Below, one piece after another: positions 25,801 through 39,700 of a stretch of 64,000 nucleotides of DNA; positions within the stretch are counted from its first letter, which is position 1; each line of letters begins with the position of its first letter. The translations under genes were made by a program, and so were the position numbers. The stretch is taken from contig NC_082612.1 of assembly GCF_030936135.1 (NCBI RefSeq), positions 15,793,001 to 15,857,000 of the forward strand. The letters run 5' to 3'. The DNA is from Gavia stellata (Eukaryota; Chordata; Aves; Gaviiformes; Gaviidae). The notes below the pieces were generated by a model that was not told where the DNA came from, did no database searches, and saw only the letters and a list, made by a program, of their open reading frames with translations.

Positions 25801-27293
25801 TTCTTAAGAAGGTCACTAAAGATTCAGATGTCATTAATTGTTTTGTGACTGTTTGGGTGAGTTCTGGGACTGTTTTAAACCTTGGCTTGTTTAAAAATAC
25901 AAAATGCCTGCATAAATTACAAGGTGGATAGAGAATTTCTGTCTCTTAGAGCTATCTGCTATTATAGACTTTAACATAGAAATCAAATTGCCTGTTTTCT
26001 GTTGTAATGCAGGAAGAAGCTCAAGGATGGGAATATGCCACTGGGGAAGTGAAAGGAACAGTGGGAATGTCTGTGAGCAAAATGCCTACAAATATCTGTT
26101 TAACCATGGCCTCAGTCATATCAGCATGTCACACTGTGTACCTTTGCTGTGAACCAGAGTGGGGAATTAAGTGCCTTTAGTTCTTTTTCTTTCCCAAACT
26201 ACATTACAGCTTGATAGGTCCTTTATTCCCATTCGCAGCACAGCAGTGCACACTGACGCAAGAGAAAAGGTGCTGTGAGTGAAATGTGGGCAGGTATAAA
26301 CCGTGTGTGTGTGCAGGGGGGAAATTATGGTGTTTGGCTATACAATAAGCCAGTATTACTGCTGAAACTACAGCCTGAGGCACTACCTCCCAAAAAAAAT
26401 AAAAGGGGGCAGCTGGAATATTTTTATCGTGTCTGAGTTTGGTTATCCACTTTGCAGTGTAGCCCCACAAAGTGGCAAAGCTGGAGGGACAGGATGCAGC
26501 AGCGTGAGGTCAGGACAAACAGAAGAGGGATGCTGGGAGTTCCTGCAGCCGGCAGTGTCTGCATGGGGAACCACAGCCTTGGACCTCTGGTGAACTGATG
26601 AAGTAATTTATGTGAAGGCTTGGACAGTAACTCAACACAAACGAAGTTGTAGGTGTAATGATGTTTTGAATCAAAACAAACTAGTTCAAAATTTAAATCA
26701 ATAACAAGTGCTTAAAGGTATCATTCAGGAGAGAACTACTACTGGCATAATGGTCCACATTTTTGAAATGCAGAGCAGTGAACCTCTCTGAAGGCCATTT
26801 GTTGGGCTTCCTGTAAAGTTGTATGTGGCTCCTGAGGTAGGGCTTTAATGCAAAATGTATATCAGCATATTCTTAACTGTAGATATGTGAATTGCTCATT
26901 GAAGTCTTGCTTACCCACATGGCTGAAATGTAACATAGGATGTTGTTTCACAACACTTTCAGCTGACATAAGCCAGCACTGCTGCCCAAAACAGTGTAAG
27001 GGTGAAGTTAGAAGATCCAGTTGAGCCAAACTAACAGGTCATTGCAACTGAAAGGGGGTGGTTCTTCTGTCCGCCCCCTCAACCTGCCTCCCTGCTGCTG
27101 GCCATGCACTCCTTACACTTCTCTTGCCCTGGCTCTGCTATTCCTCTGATCCTTCAGTGAGCTGTTCCAGCTCCCGTGCAGTTAAAACATGACAACAGTT
27201 GTCCCATGGTTTAACTGCTGAGCTGGCTCACTGCAAGGTTGCTTGGGCTTTAGGGGTGCACAAGGAAGAAGGACCTGGCTCCACAGCTGCAGG

Positions 27294-27320
27294 CAGGAGA
27301 GGAGAGGAGAGGGGAAGGAG
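27294..27320 (+). repeat. short GGAGA microsatellite
   Basis: GGAGA pentamers, roughly four to five units, run into GGGGAAGGAG. This is a low-complexity purine tract within a GC-moderate patch. Confidence 0.8.
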
Positions 27321-30300
27321 TGTGTGGGACTGACGTTTTTGGCAGCAGCAAGCTATTAAATTGGCTTGGCTGCATCTTCTAGCTGCACTCAGAGCTAACC
27401 CTGCTGCAGTCCCACCTGGCTCTTGTTTTTTGCTTCCCCACCACCTCCCTCCTTATGCCAGCACCAGCATTTGCACAGCCACCTGATGAACTGCGCCAGG
27501 CGTCAAAGCCAAACCAACCAAACCATTGTTTAGCTTTAACCAAGATCAGCTTTACAGATGAGTGGCAAGGGGGCAGGAAGGAGTGGAGTATGGGAGTGGA
27601 GGGAAAGACTGTGGGGTTTTTTTTCAGCAGCAGTGACTGCTTAAGGTGTTAGTGAAAGTACATCCCTGGAGGCCCGGTACTGTGGTTGAACCCTAGAAAA
27701 TGAGACATACCAAGTTTCCAGAGCATATTTGCATGAAGCTCAAAGAGGAAAGGCAGTGGATTTCTCTGTTTCACATTTTGCTTGCTGACTTCTTCCAAAG
27801 GGTAACTTGACACAGTTGTCCATCTCAGGCAATCCCAGATTTCTCCTCCTATTAAAATCACCCTGTGATTTAGTAAGGAGTGTGTAAATGAATCATCTTG
27901 TCAAACAAGTGGAAAAAAATACACTGGCTTTCACTTCTTGAAATACATCTGACCTGTTTGGTTGCTAGATATTTGTTTTAAAACATAATAACTGTTATTA
28001 CTGCTGAGACAAACACAATACGATGCCAAAAACTAAACTGGATTCGCTGACGATTTTGCATTTTTAAGTTCCAGTTACCCAGGCTGTCTGTTTTCAGTTC
28101 CAAATCATCACAAAACAACCAGATTTAACTTCTCAAGAAATGCTGGATTTACTTGAAAGAACTTTGTAGATATTAAGAGGTTGTTGGATGTGTTTTAGTG
28201 TTGGCTGTAATGGCTGAAGTTGAAAAGCTTGAATTTTAGATTACACAGGACTGAGGAGCGCAGAGGGAAAAATGGAAAAGCTGGACTGATGATGTGAATG
28301 TAGCTCACACATCGGCTGCTGAGCTGAGTACACAATCACACTTTTTCTTAAAAATAGCCCTGATAAGCTACCCCACAAAGAGTTGTCATGACTGAGAAGG
28401 CAGCAGAGGGTGGGAATGAGGTGGTGGGGATAACAGCTGGGCTCCTGAAAGAAACGTCTGTATGGCTGTAACCTGTGGGGATGTCCCAACGAGCTGTAGT
28501 CAGAAAGAGAATAAGCAGTGATACGGAAGATGCGAGCAGAAGCAGTGATACACTAAGCCTGCTGCCAGACACTATGTTCAGGGAAACCTCATGCCAGCCG
28601 TGGCCTTGTTTACAAGTATTTAGGATAACTACTTTTCTATTTACGGTTGGGAAAAAACCTCACTTTGCCACATTACAACCTCTTTACTGCAATTCAGTGA
28701 AAAGGTCACCATAAAAATGAGACCAACTACAGTAGCCTTTTTCTGGTTATGTGTTTTGTTGGTTTATTTCCTCTGATACTAACAATTTTTTTTACATTTT
28801 ATGCACATTTATAAAGCTCTTTGTTATTTATTTTATGCCAATATTTAGGTGACTGTTATTGGCCAGTGTACTATTTTAACGTGCAGGCATTTTTTTCTGT
28901 TGTACCTATCCTTGGATGTGAAAATAAACTGAGCTTCTGCTGCCGTTCCTGCAGGACACTGGAATTTGCTATCTGTATACATGTATACAAGAGCAGCTTC
29001 AGTGTTCATGGGGAAATAAGGAAGGGTCAAGAAAATAATGAAGAAAATTAATTTTTACATTTAAATTCACTTTAGATTTGTAATTTTTTTTTCTGCAGTA
29101 ATCATGCTTCTGTGTTCCCTTGCTCTAAGTAATCTGCTCCATTAACTGAATGTGTGTGTTTTCAAATTAACCCTTGGAATCACGGACTAGATGAGTTCAG
29201 GGTAATTTAAAGGTGTATTTTATGAGAGTCAGAGCTATAGATATCACCAAATGAGATGCAAGAAATTATTATAAGAAGTCAATCAAAACTTGGGCCAAAT
29301 CAGCCCAAATCCAAAGTATTCATTCCACGAGCAGACCTCATCCTTAACATCAGCTTAAGCCAGGTTGGCCATGTACACAGATTTTTAGCGTGCTATAAAA
29401 TTCTTTTAGGAGCAGACCATGTTTGGGCAAGGTCCACTATCATATAAGAAGCAAGAAGAGAAGAACTTTTTCACTAAAGAAAGAAATATCAAGAGGTAGG
29501 CTCATATTACCACATTACTAATGATAATGATGAAAATAATCCTGCATGGTATTGGCGCTATTTAGAAAGCATATCCTCAGTCAAAACAGCTTGCTGGTTT
29601 CCTTCAATAAAGCTGTAAGATTCCTTCAGACTCTTCCCACTCTAGAGAATTTAGCTGTGCCATACCTCTGCTGCCAAGCTCTTCCACTCCCTGTCCTCTG
29701 TGGAACTGAGGACACCAGCTCTATACAGTAGCCTTTTTGTACATTGAAAGGCTTATTTTTGGAAGGCTATGCCTGTGCACTGCTTGCCAAGTAAGGTGCC
29801 AGGATGCCATGGTGTACAAGTTCCTATTTGTACCAGCTCCTGATTGTTTCATTGCCCCATAGAGTGGTCTGATCCTGACTGAATTTCTGTATGTTCTCAG
29901 CAACAGTGTTCTTGCCTGCCTGTGTTTTCCAGTGCCCTTAGACTGTCCATTCAGACATTATAGTGCAGGCCAAGCAACTTCCTCCTGAGCTTTTGCCAGG
30001 ATCACTCTGAATCTGAATGTTTGACACATGACTGAGACCACTGTTGCTTCTGACTTGTGGCCTTCTAGCTTATCAGACAGTATCCAAAGCAGTGGCTCCT
30101 TTTTCAGTCGTCTAAACCAATCTTGCTGCTGCAGCCCTTCATTTGCACTAGTGCTGACATTTGTCTGAGCTGTTCCATTATGCTAATGCAGCAGAAAATA
30201 AATTCAATAGAAAATAGTTTTCTGCCACGTAAGGAGTATCTCTATTACCCTTCACTTCTGTCACCACTACTTTTGTTTAGCTTGTCTCTACAATACCCTT

Positions 30301-33003
30301 CTCTATTCTTCTTCCTGTATGAAAACGTTATTTGCTTGCTGTAAGGTACAAGTTATATTGGTGGCTCTCCAGAGAGAATTTCTTCACCTTGCCTAATGAC
30401 TATAAATTGAAGTTGACATTTTTGTTTATGTCTGTGCATGCATATATGTTTGTTTGATTTCGGTTACGTATTTCTGGCTTTACGTCCTTATATCTCTTAG
30501 TACATTAAAACTGCATCAATTTGCACTGCCCATTTGAAATTTCACCTTTTTTTTAACCTAAAATGTAGCTTGATACTATAAAGATATAAAATAATGCAAA
30601 ATTTTTATAAATTAGAAGTTCAACTGTTCAAAATGAGGGCAAAAGCTATTGTATATTGATTTGGCTGAGGTTTTTTTATACAAGCTCAGAACATATTTTA
30701 AGAACAACTCCCATATTTTGCAAGCATGGGGCAATAACATATGAATATCCCACTGACACCTGAAGATTTAGAACTGTATTATTCAAGACTGTTATACTTT
30801 AGGGATTTTAGTACTTTGTGTCATGCATGCTGCTGAAATAAAGGCATGTTACACCTATGCAATTTCATCACCTTGTCATTTAGACTGGACCATAACATAA
30901 CCTGAGATGATGCAGGCAGGGGAAATACAACATACCACTCATTTCACTAACTCACATGCTACATGCTGAAAAACGTTGTTACTCCTGTTGAATAACCCTG
31001 TCATGCCCATTTCTAGGCTTCACAGTTTAGTCTTTGGAAGTTGCTAGTGATGTCGAAAATTATGAAGAATAATGAAAATACTGTATGAGCTAAACTGTGA
31101 GAGTCTCTCTGTCCTCTCACAATCTGTTCCCACTGTTTCTTTCGCTCACACATGGTGTTGTAAGGCAGTTAATATGAATTGAGTTTATTCATTTTGCTCA
31201 TCCCAGAAGTATGAAGTTTCATGCATGTATGCCAAACTTATTGTCTCATATACTGTAGTTCTGTTTACCCATGTTTGGAAGTTTCAGAGAACTCATCAGA
31301 GGAAAATGGATATAGTTTTTCCATTGCACAATGGAATAGGCACAATGTTAGACCAATATTATACCTGTCACAAAGAGAATATTATACCTCTGTCCCATTG
31401 TAATATCTTTGTTAGTTTAAAGACCTCAAGTCCCTCAGGGAATGTCACAAATCCATATAATGTCCCTTTGTGCTAGATTTTTGTATTTCTATCTCTGATT
31501 TAGTAGACAGATGTGAAAAAGCATATGAAGCCAGATAACTCCCTAGTAACTACACAGCTGCAGATGTTGAAGAGAGCAAGTTATTCTGGCTAAGGTCAGT
31601 ATTAATTTATGCTCAAAACTTCCCTTCCAGACATGCCATTTTTTGATGGTATAATATATCTTACTGTTATTTTGGGCTGATCCCTCCCACATTGATCAAA
31701 CTGCTCCCCATCTGTGGCCTCTTCTAGCATGAAGTTGTAAAGCATTCAGATCCCAGTATTTGCTTTCCTGGGCAAGGGGAGTAGTCTTAATTCACAGACA
31801 AAAGCAACAGTAGGTTAAAAAAGTCTCAAGACAGCAGAATTTCAGGGCCTTATGATAACTTACATCTACAAGAGTTTGCAAAAACAGTTTCTTCTGTACC
31901 TTCATCTTGTTATTTCTGCTGAGAAGGGCAATGCAATCTTTGGGTCTTTTCAACAGAAAAAAGTTCTAGTTTGCTTTTGTCACTGGCCAAATTCTGAATG
32001 TTCATGTCTTTTTTTACCCTCCCTTTGATCTGTCTAAAACTCTTACCAAATTCCCACTCTGCTATGACCCCAGGTTTGGCAGAACCACAAGTTGAACTTT
32101 GTATAATATAAACAGATAGTACAAAATAAAGTGCTGCTTTATAATCAATTGGCATTAGCTAGTGGTCATTCATTGTAGGGTAACATGGTTGCCTAATGCT
32201 TTAAAATTTGAGGTGGGTTGGGTAACCATGAAGTTTTAAAAGCTATTTTTAAACTATAAACTGACCTCATTTAGCTTGGACAACTGCCTTTCCCATAAAG
32301 AAGGACATTAGCTTTAATTTTTTTAAAGTATATTTTAAAAGATTCTAGGTTAGCGAAGGTCATTCAGATGTCTTAAAGCCTCTTCTAGTAGCTCTCAGAG
32401 GTTAGTAGGAATCTTTCCACTTTTTTCAAACATCAGTGGATGTTGAAAAAGAACAGCTGGCCTTCCATGGGAAGGCTTCAAACACAGCATGGTACATTGC
32501 CTTTTTGCTATCAACTAGACAACAAAGTTATAGAGCTGCCCTAACTTGGCACTTTTAGCAGTTCTTAGTAGTTTCAGCTCAGCACTATGCTAATGAAGCT
32601 GAAGGGTTTCAGGTCAGTTTGGACCATGAGTAGGAGCAAATTGTCATCTGCACAAAATATGTTGTTTAGATACATCTACAAAAGAGTGCCCCATATACAC
32701 ATTGTCCAATGCCAAATGAATCTATCACATTAGAACAGTATCCCAGCAAAAGAACTTACTGTTTCTGGGAGTAGAGCAAGGGGAATTCATGTGGAAAGGA
32801 ATTGATTCAGGTTTGGAAAAAACTGCAAATAAAATGTCATAACCTATTGAAGCAGGCTAAGAAGGGTACCAACACTACAGTTCTCCTTGGTATTATGTCA
32901 GAGAAATTAATTAATCCTTGAGAAAAACACCTGTCTGTGTAACATATGTCCTAACTCTTCCCTCACAGAAGAACCAGGTTCCTCACTGGAGAATCTCAGT
33001 ATT

Positions 33004-33330
33004 GGACCATGATCATGACTGGGGACAGACAATTTAGTAGGGCCTGTAGCAATAAGTCAAGTGGTAATGGTTTTAAACTAAAAGAGGCTATATTCAGACT
33101 AGATACAAGGAAGACTCTTTTATGATGAGGGTGGTGAAACACTGGAACAGGCTGTCCAGAGAGGTGGTAGATGCCCCATCCCTGGAAACATTCAAGGTCA
33201 AGTTGGACGGGGCTCTGAGCAACCTGATCTAGTTGAAGATGTCCCTGCCCATGGCCGCGGGGTTGGACTAGATGACTTACAAAGGTCCCTTTCAACCCAA
33301 ACCATTCTGTGATTCCATGATGCTATGACC
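33004..33330 (+). mobile_element. CR1 LINE, 5'-truncated 3' end
   Basis: The + strand reads, in order, GACCATGATCATGACTGGGG, ACAGACAATTTAGTAGGGCC, GAGGGTGGTGAAACACTGGA, ACAGGCTGTCCAGAGAGGTG, GATGCCCCATCCCTGGAAAC, GAAGATGTCCCTGCCCATGG, GTTGGACTAGATGA, GGTCCCTTTCAACCC and then the tail ATTCTGTGATTCCATGATG. These are the hallmarks of the bird CR1 3' end (CR1-Y-like wording), including the octamer-repeat tail in place of poly(A). Only about 325 nt of 3' sequence is present, which is the usual severe 5' truncation. The copy carries scattered substitutions and encodes nothing intact. It is the best single indicator that the window is avian. Confidence 0.93.
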
Positions 33331-33775
33331 TGTGTCACAACACACAGTATTGTGGTGTTCATGCCTGGTTTTGGAAACAGCTATTTTATTTCTGCTACTT
33401 AACAATTTTGCCTGCAGGTTTTCCTCCATACGCACAAAGGTTCAGTGTGTGCATATAAGGCAGCGCAAGAGGATTTTTTTTTTTCTTGTAGCCACTTGCA
33501 CTGGAAATTAAAAGAAAAAGTCATAGGAAAAATGTATGGTCTCAGAAAAAAAAAAAAAGAGCTTGCTTTTGCAAAATTCAGATCTGGGGGCAAAATACAA
33601 GTAGACTGTTATCTTTTATAATTCCGGGAGTATGGTTATTTTGGTTTGGGTCATCAATACACAAAACCAAAGTATTTACTTTTTTTGAAATGAAAAATTT
33701 CACCCCTGAGAAAGCTCTAAGTTATCTTGAAAAAAGATAGCATAGCTCTAAAATTGAGATATCCAGCAATTCTAA

Positions 33776-33845
33776 AGGATCTGATCTCTGTAAAAGTCAC
33801 TGGAACAATTCCTATCGATTCCCACTGAATTAGAGTCAGGTCTTA
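33776..33845 (+). repeat. fragment of old archosaur-type interspersed repeat
   Basis: GGATCTGATCTCTGTAAAAG is followed by CACTGGAACAATTCCTAT, CCCACTGAATTAGAGTCAGG and TCTTA. This resembles the reptile/bird repeat wording GATCCTGATCTC..AAGTCAATGGAA..CCATTGACTTCAATGGG..GGATCAGG. The copy is decayed and short. The family name is uncertain. Confidence 0.3.
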
Positions 33846-36587
33846 AGAAACACCAACTTTAGTTAGCTTAACTTTTAAATATTCCCTTGATAGAAAGCTG
33901 CCATGTGGTATTGAGCAAATAGTAAATAAAAGTTGCTAAAGTAAAAATGGCTTGAATGACAATTGTGCTCTCGGACTCCCAGGCTTCTAGACCGGGGGCC
34001 TGGCCAAAGCATGCCATGGCTCCCTCTCAGCTAACATGCCTGTGTTTCTCTCCCTGTAGTGAAAGACAGAGTGGGAGCCTGATGAATGCCTATGTCTCAC
34101 TCTGATATGAGGCTGTAACGTATCTGGGATGCACATCCAGGAGTTTGGGAGTATTCTGGGTGCTCAGGTTAAGGTATAGTTACTGTGATATTTGGATACA
34201 GTAAACTAGCAAGTTAACCAAGTGGGTTTAGTATGGTCGTAGCCTTTTGCATTCTTTGGACTTTGTTGTTTAAGCTAGTATTTTTGCTATTAGATATACT
34301 TTTAAGACACTCCCTAGGTCCTCCTCAGTTTTATTAGTGTGTGTCTACTGCTTATGCCAGTGCTTGTATTCTATTCTTAGAGGTGTCACTTTGTCAATAT
34401 ACACTGCCCCTTAAAATCACTCTTATTTATTGCCTGCAGCATACATGTAATACCCATCTCTAGTAATTTGCAGATGAACTCTCAGAAATGCTGTCAAAAT
34501 TCCAGGAAGGCTTCAGGATGGTCTCCCTTACTTGTTGGATATAGTGTTTAATGTCAAACCCATTTCATAAATGCTTGCCACATTTTTTCAGCTGTGCACC
34601 TGCTTTGAAAATAAACCTGAAGTGGAGCCTGATGTTGCCTTCACAAGATAGAGCATGCTAACCCCAGGCGCAGTATCTCACTAGGCAAGCACAGAGTCGG
34701 CAGCAGAAATTCCAGTTACTGTGTTTTGTAGATGCCAGATCTTAAGCTTCAGCTCTCTAGCACTAAACTGCAATGTGCCATGGATCTCATGCCAGAATTA
34801 GCGTTGCCTGTTCATAGTATAGACATGTCTTTCATGTTTGAAATTATGTCTAAGGAAAAACCAGAGATAAGACAGATATTGGCAAAGGGAGAGAGGAGAA
34901 GGGAATTTCTACATTTATTAGTCATGTTATTGAAGAAAGAGGAGAGATTTTATCATGTCTGTCTTGCTGAAAGCAAGGCTCTGGGTTCACAAGATCTGCT
35001 GGTAACAGTGCATAACTGAGTCTACTTTCATACATACTAATGCTAGAAGGCTAACATCATTTTCCTTACAATAAAGAGGAAGAAAGTTCCGTCATCAAGG
35101 TGTTTGTTGCATGTATGCCTCTGAATGCATGACCAATAGGTGAGAATGAAGCTGGCATTTGTTCTAACAGTTAATAAAATGCAAGCGGGGGGAACACAGT
35201 GTTGATCTAAACAGGGATGGGAGGAAAGCTATGTAACACACGCTCCGCTGGCCCAGCCAGATGAAAGGGCTGAAGTCTTCCTAGCTACCCACTGCTTGGT
35301 AAACATGTACTTGGTGATTAACATACTTATCATGAATGAAATAAAGATTAACAATGTGAATGTGACGACAACTACAGCATTTTTACTTATGGCAAGCCCT
35401 TTAATGGAAAAAAAATTGACTTATTAACTGATGTGTTGTGTTGTTTTACTGGTAAGAGGAGCACGGTCTCTTTAAAAGCCTTGGCCTCCTTTTCTAAATG
35501 TTGTTGCTGAGCTGTGCCCCACCCCTGCATAAGCAACACCTGCATACCTGCAGGGTACTTTCTTCTTGATAGCTTGTATACCTTGATAATATATGTGGTG
35601 GAATGGTCTAGATTTGTGACGTTTAGCCATCCATTCTATTAATGTAAGGACACTGATCTAACGTTCGCCAGATCCCCCGTGATGTAATAACTGACAGTGC
35701 TTCTAATATCCTTTTTGCGGCATTTGTGTTCTTAGTAGCCACTGGGCTGGTAAGTTTTAAAAGGCAAAAAAGACACACACCCCTCCAAGACACACACACA
35801 AATGGCAAATCCTAGCAAGAAGAATACGAAACGATTATGGATAGCTTGGCCCTGGGGGAGCTGTATGCACCAGTCTTCTCAGCAAACTGATAGTGTTTCA
35901 GAGCAGTTTCTCGGTGTTGACCGACTGCTTATGACATATGTTAAGCTGAATTGGGGGTCTGTGCAATTGCTGTGGATACAGAAACGTGTAACATGTCCAG
36001 GAATCCTCAAAGTACAGATCCTGTGGGGTCTGAGGAAACCTGATGGATTTTAAGGAGGAGTGAAGCATTTGGGAGTGATACAACACTGAAGGCTTCCAGA
36101 AATCTTTCTTCACCAAGCTGTATGTAAGCGTATTGCTCTAAGAAGAAATAGTTAACTTGCAGAAAAAAATGTGGAGGATAAAGTTCTTTGTCTTTTGACG
36201 TGCATGCTATTGAAGTTCTACAAGAGACCAGACTGCTGCTCTCAGGAGCAGTGGGTTTACTAACAGGCTTAAGGCTACTTACAGCCATTTCTATTTATCA
36301 CCAGTAGCGTTGAAGGGGTGTGAGCAGAGTGTTACTGCTGCACTCTAATGGATATCTGCTTCTGGTAAGATCCACCAGAGTAAAGCGGGCATCCCCCAAC
36401 AGGTATTTTGGGTCCTCCAGCACACTCAACACACAGGCAGTGTATTGATAGATTAAAGTCACATTTTCCTTGTTCACTGGAGGAATAGGGAACTCAAAGC
36501 CATTGCATTTTCAGGTTTTTACACATTTAAAATGTAAATGGAGTAAATAAGATACTCCTTTGAAACAATTAATGAGATCTTAATTAC

Positions 36588-36780
36588 GTGGGAAGGAGGA
36601 AGAGAGAGAACAAAATGTTAGGAGTGAGACCAGGGAGGTAAATAGACAGAGGAGAAAAATAATCATAGAGCATAGGCAAAATGTAAGCTGCAAAAAGAGG
36701 CAGGGGAGAGACAAATGTGGGGCTTACTGGGTTAGGACAGCAGGAGGCAGGGAGATGGTTGGCAGAGAAAAAATGAAGGC
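36588..36780 (+). other. purine-rich stretch
   Basis: About 190 nt on the + strand are dominated by A and G (words such as GGAAGGAGGAAGAGAGAGAA and GAGGCAGGGGAGAGACAAA), with only short pyrimidine interruptions. It is a low-complexity-biased region with no recognised gene or named repeat. Confidence 0.6.
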
Positions 36781-39700
36781 ATGTGCATACCCACCAAAAG
36801 GAGCTGCACAAATATCATCTGGGGAGGAGCTGCTCTTCCCATGCTTTACAGGATCAAAAGCAAGTGCAGTATTTTGGTGTATGTTTGTATAGTGTATAAC
36901 ACAATGCAATTCCAGTCCGGATTACTATTAAAAAATAGTGTAGACACAATAAAAAATCATCACATACAGGCCCCAGTAGGAAAGGCAATACAAGGGCTTG
37001 GCAAACCACTGGCTGACCTAGGCTGTCACTCCTTATTTTGTTCCCAGTTATTCACCGTAGAGCTAATTAGTGGCATATTGTAGAAGTGAGGTCATTAAGA
37101 CTTCAACCTCTTTGCATCTTCTCCAGCTAATTTTAAAACCAGCTAGAGCGTTTTGGTACATTTCCTTCTTGTAGACAATGCCAATGTATTCAAAACCCCC
37201 TTGTTCTTTATTTTGTCATTTGCACATTATCACTGCCATTAGCAGGGCTTTCTTTCAGCGCAGCGCAATGGCTGGAGATTTCCCATTGTAGACACACTGC
37301 TGTTCTTTTTTCTGGACTATAGTCCTTCCCTGGAGTAGGTGGGAGCAGTACGCAGATTCTGCCCCACACGCGTCACATCAAAGGACCTCACTTGTGTGTA
37401 GATTGAGAACTGAGCTGCACTAGAGAAAACTTCAAGGATGACAGACAGCTCTGGAAAATCAAATCAGCTTTAAAGAGAAACACACAGCATTTAGCTGGCT
37501 CTGCACTGATAACAAGCATTTACAATCACTAGATCATGACAACTGCACCATGCAGGGATAATTGTCTGTTATAAATGGCACTGTAGTAAGGAGGAGACCA
37601 GTGATCTGTCTTTAACATGATTATACGCCACAAATCAACGATAAGGCAGGCATTGCTTCTCTGATTCATTTTCATCAAAGATGAATGACCATAAGGCAAA
37701 GAAAAACAAAAATCAAAACAAAGCAAGCACATAATATGTGGACGCTTTTCAGCCTTAAAAAAAGTCTAGAAATTAATTCTTTTGTAAACTGATAGACTGA
37801 TACACCTGAGCAATACAATCATAGAGAGAATGCAGTGTTTATAAATTAATTTTGTCCTTCGTGTTCACTCTGCAGCATCCTGCACCACACAGCATGCAGG
37901 AGCTGTTACACTGTGAGAGATAGGAGAGCAGGGTCCTAACCACTTGCAATTGCCAGAATCCTCACAAGCACTTTCTTCTTGAGCCAGTAGTGTCATTTCG
38001 GTGTCCTGGCTAAATTTCAGTTTGATTAGTTATATTCTGACTACTTAATTTCCCAAGAAGCATAGTTGTCATTGTCTTTAATTATTTGGAGATTAAAATT
38101 TGCATGGTTTTTTGGAGCATGACAGTTACACATAAAATTCTACATGCATACTGTGTTTTGCAGGCAAAGAAAAAGATACAGGATTTGAACCAAGGAGCTT
38201 AAAATCAATATAAGGATGAAACCACATTAGAACAGCATCTGGGGAGATGAGTTGAGGTAAAGGTTGGTAAGTGGGAGTGTGAACGGATGGGAAATGTGAA
38301 TGTAACGGAAAAGGAATGTATCTGTAAAGCGATAGATTATATAATTTGCTTTATTTTGCATATGTGTTGCTAGAAAGTTCTCATGATGTTTGCAGTCTTA
38401 AAGGAATTTAAATTTCTTGCTTTTGGTGCCCTAGTATTGAAAAGCTTTAAAATGGGATTTTGCAGAGACAGGGCTAGCAGGTTGTACCAGGATCATAGAA
38501 ACCAAACAAGCTCCCTTTCTCCATTTGTGTTGCCTCTGAAAATGCCATGTCCACAAGCAAAGACAAGAATGATTTATTTAATTAATCACAAGGCATGACT
38601 GTAATTTTATTTCTTATCTGAAAAATGAGAAATATGGTCCCAGCAGTACAGTGCCCCTTCTACATGACAGACCAGGGACCTGTTTTGGGTACCTCAGACA
38701 TCTGGGAATCTAGCCTAAAATTGGGACACTGCCTTAGCAGTTTTGTCAGCTGAATCCTAAATCCGAATCCTAAACTGTTTCTTACAGTATCTGTGTTTTC
38801 CCTAGAGTGTATCTTATCTGAACACTGACCAGGCTTGACCTATTTTGTTCAAGATTTGATGACATCACAGTGCAAGCCTGTCTAACTGCAGGCCATAAAT
38901 TGTTGTAGTCCTCCATCTGGTCGCTCTCTGACAAGCGTATGCTTTGCTTAACCAGGGTGATATAGTCTATCAGTGCTGTCTTCTAGGTGCAGAAGGCCTT
39001 ACGCACATGAGCAGCTCCAAAGCTGTAGGGTTCACGTACTGTGTGACTGGACTTTGCAGAAGCTGGACCAACTGTGCATGGCCACGTTCAGATCACAGGT
39101 TTTCAGCTAGAGTAAGGCAGCATTGCTCTCTCTTGCTATTTGCAGTTTTCTGGGGGCCTTCTGTGGTGATGCCCATACCGAACGTTCGATCCTGGTCTGT
39201 AAAGATGATACTTTTAGACATCCAGATAAAATGCTTTACACTGAAAACTACTTTATACCTAATTGTCTGAAGAGGCAAATGGGTTCCTTCATTTTGCATT
39301 TTTTTTTCTCCCCCATTTTAAAGAGCCATTGACTGTGGTATTTAGGAAACTGTTTTCCTAAGTGTTGGTAAGCCGTGTAGTCCTTTCCCTTCTCTCTGGC
39401 ACCTCCAACAACAGCAGAATCTCTGGATATGCGTAGCATGCTTTGGTCCTTTAAACTATATTATTAGGGGACTGAGATCATCACTTGTAATTCAGGTTAC
39501 CCAGTACTTCCTACATTGAGACTATATTGATTTTATGTGTTTAGAACTTCATCAAACATTAATTGTCGTTGGTGTGCGCTTCAGGCAGAATATGTGTAGA
39601 AAATGTCAGTGAAACAGTTCAATTATTTCTGAAAACAGGATAAAGAGTAACTAATTGATTTGCCAGGGCTGAATTAGAGAACTTTTTTTTGCAAGGCTCT

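Larger units (their letters stand above)
23261..33003. other. mostly AT-rich noncoding stretch with two GC/CpG-richer patches
   Basis: No recognised gene. Two patches differ from the AT-rich background: 25407-25800, with about ten CpGs and open frames on both strands, and 27050-27640, GC-moderate, pyrimidine- then purine-biased, with a GGAGA microsatellite. Elsewhere frames are short and random-looking. A small local direct repeat of GCAGTGATAC occurs near 28515 and 28542. No complete interspersed repeat was recognised. Confidence 0.5.

Noticed and set aside
38590..38660. Possible further MIR fragment (TTTCTTATCTGAAAAATGAG)
   Set aside because: Only the one word resembles MIR; neighbouring MIR words are absent on both sides.
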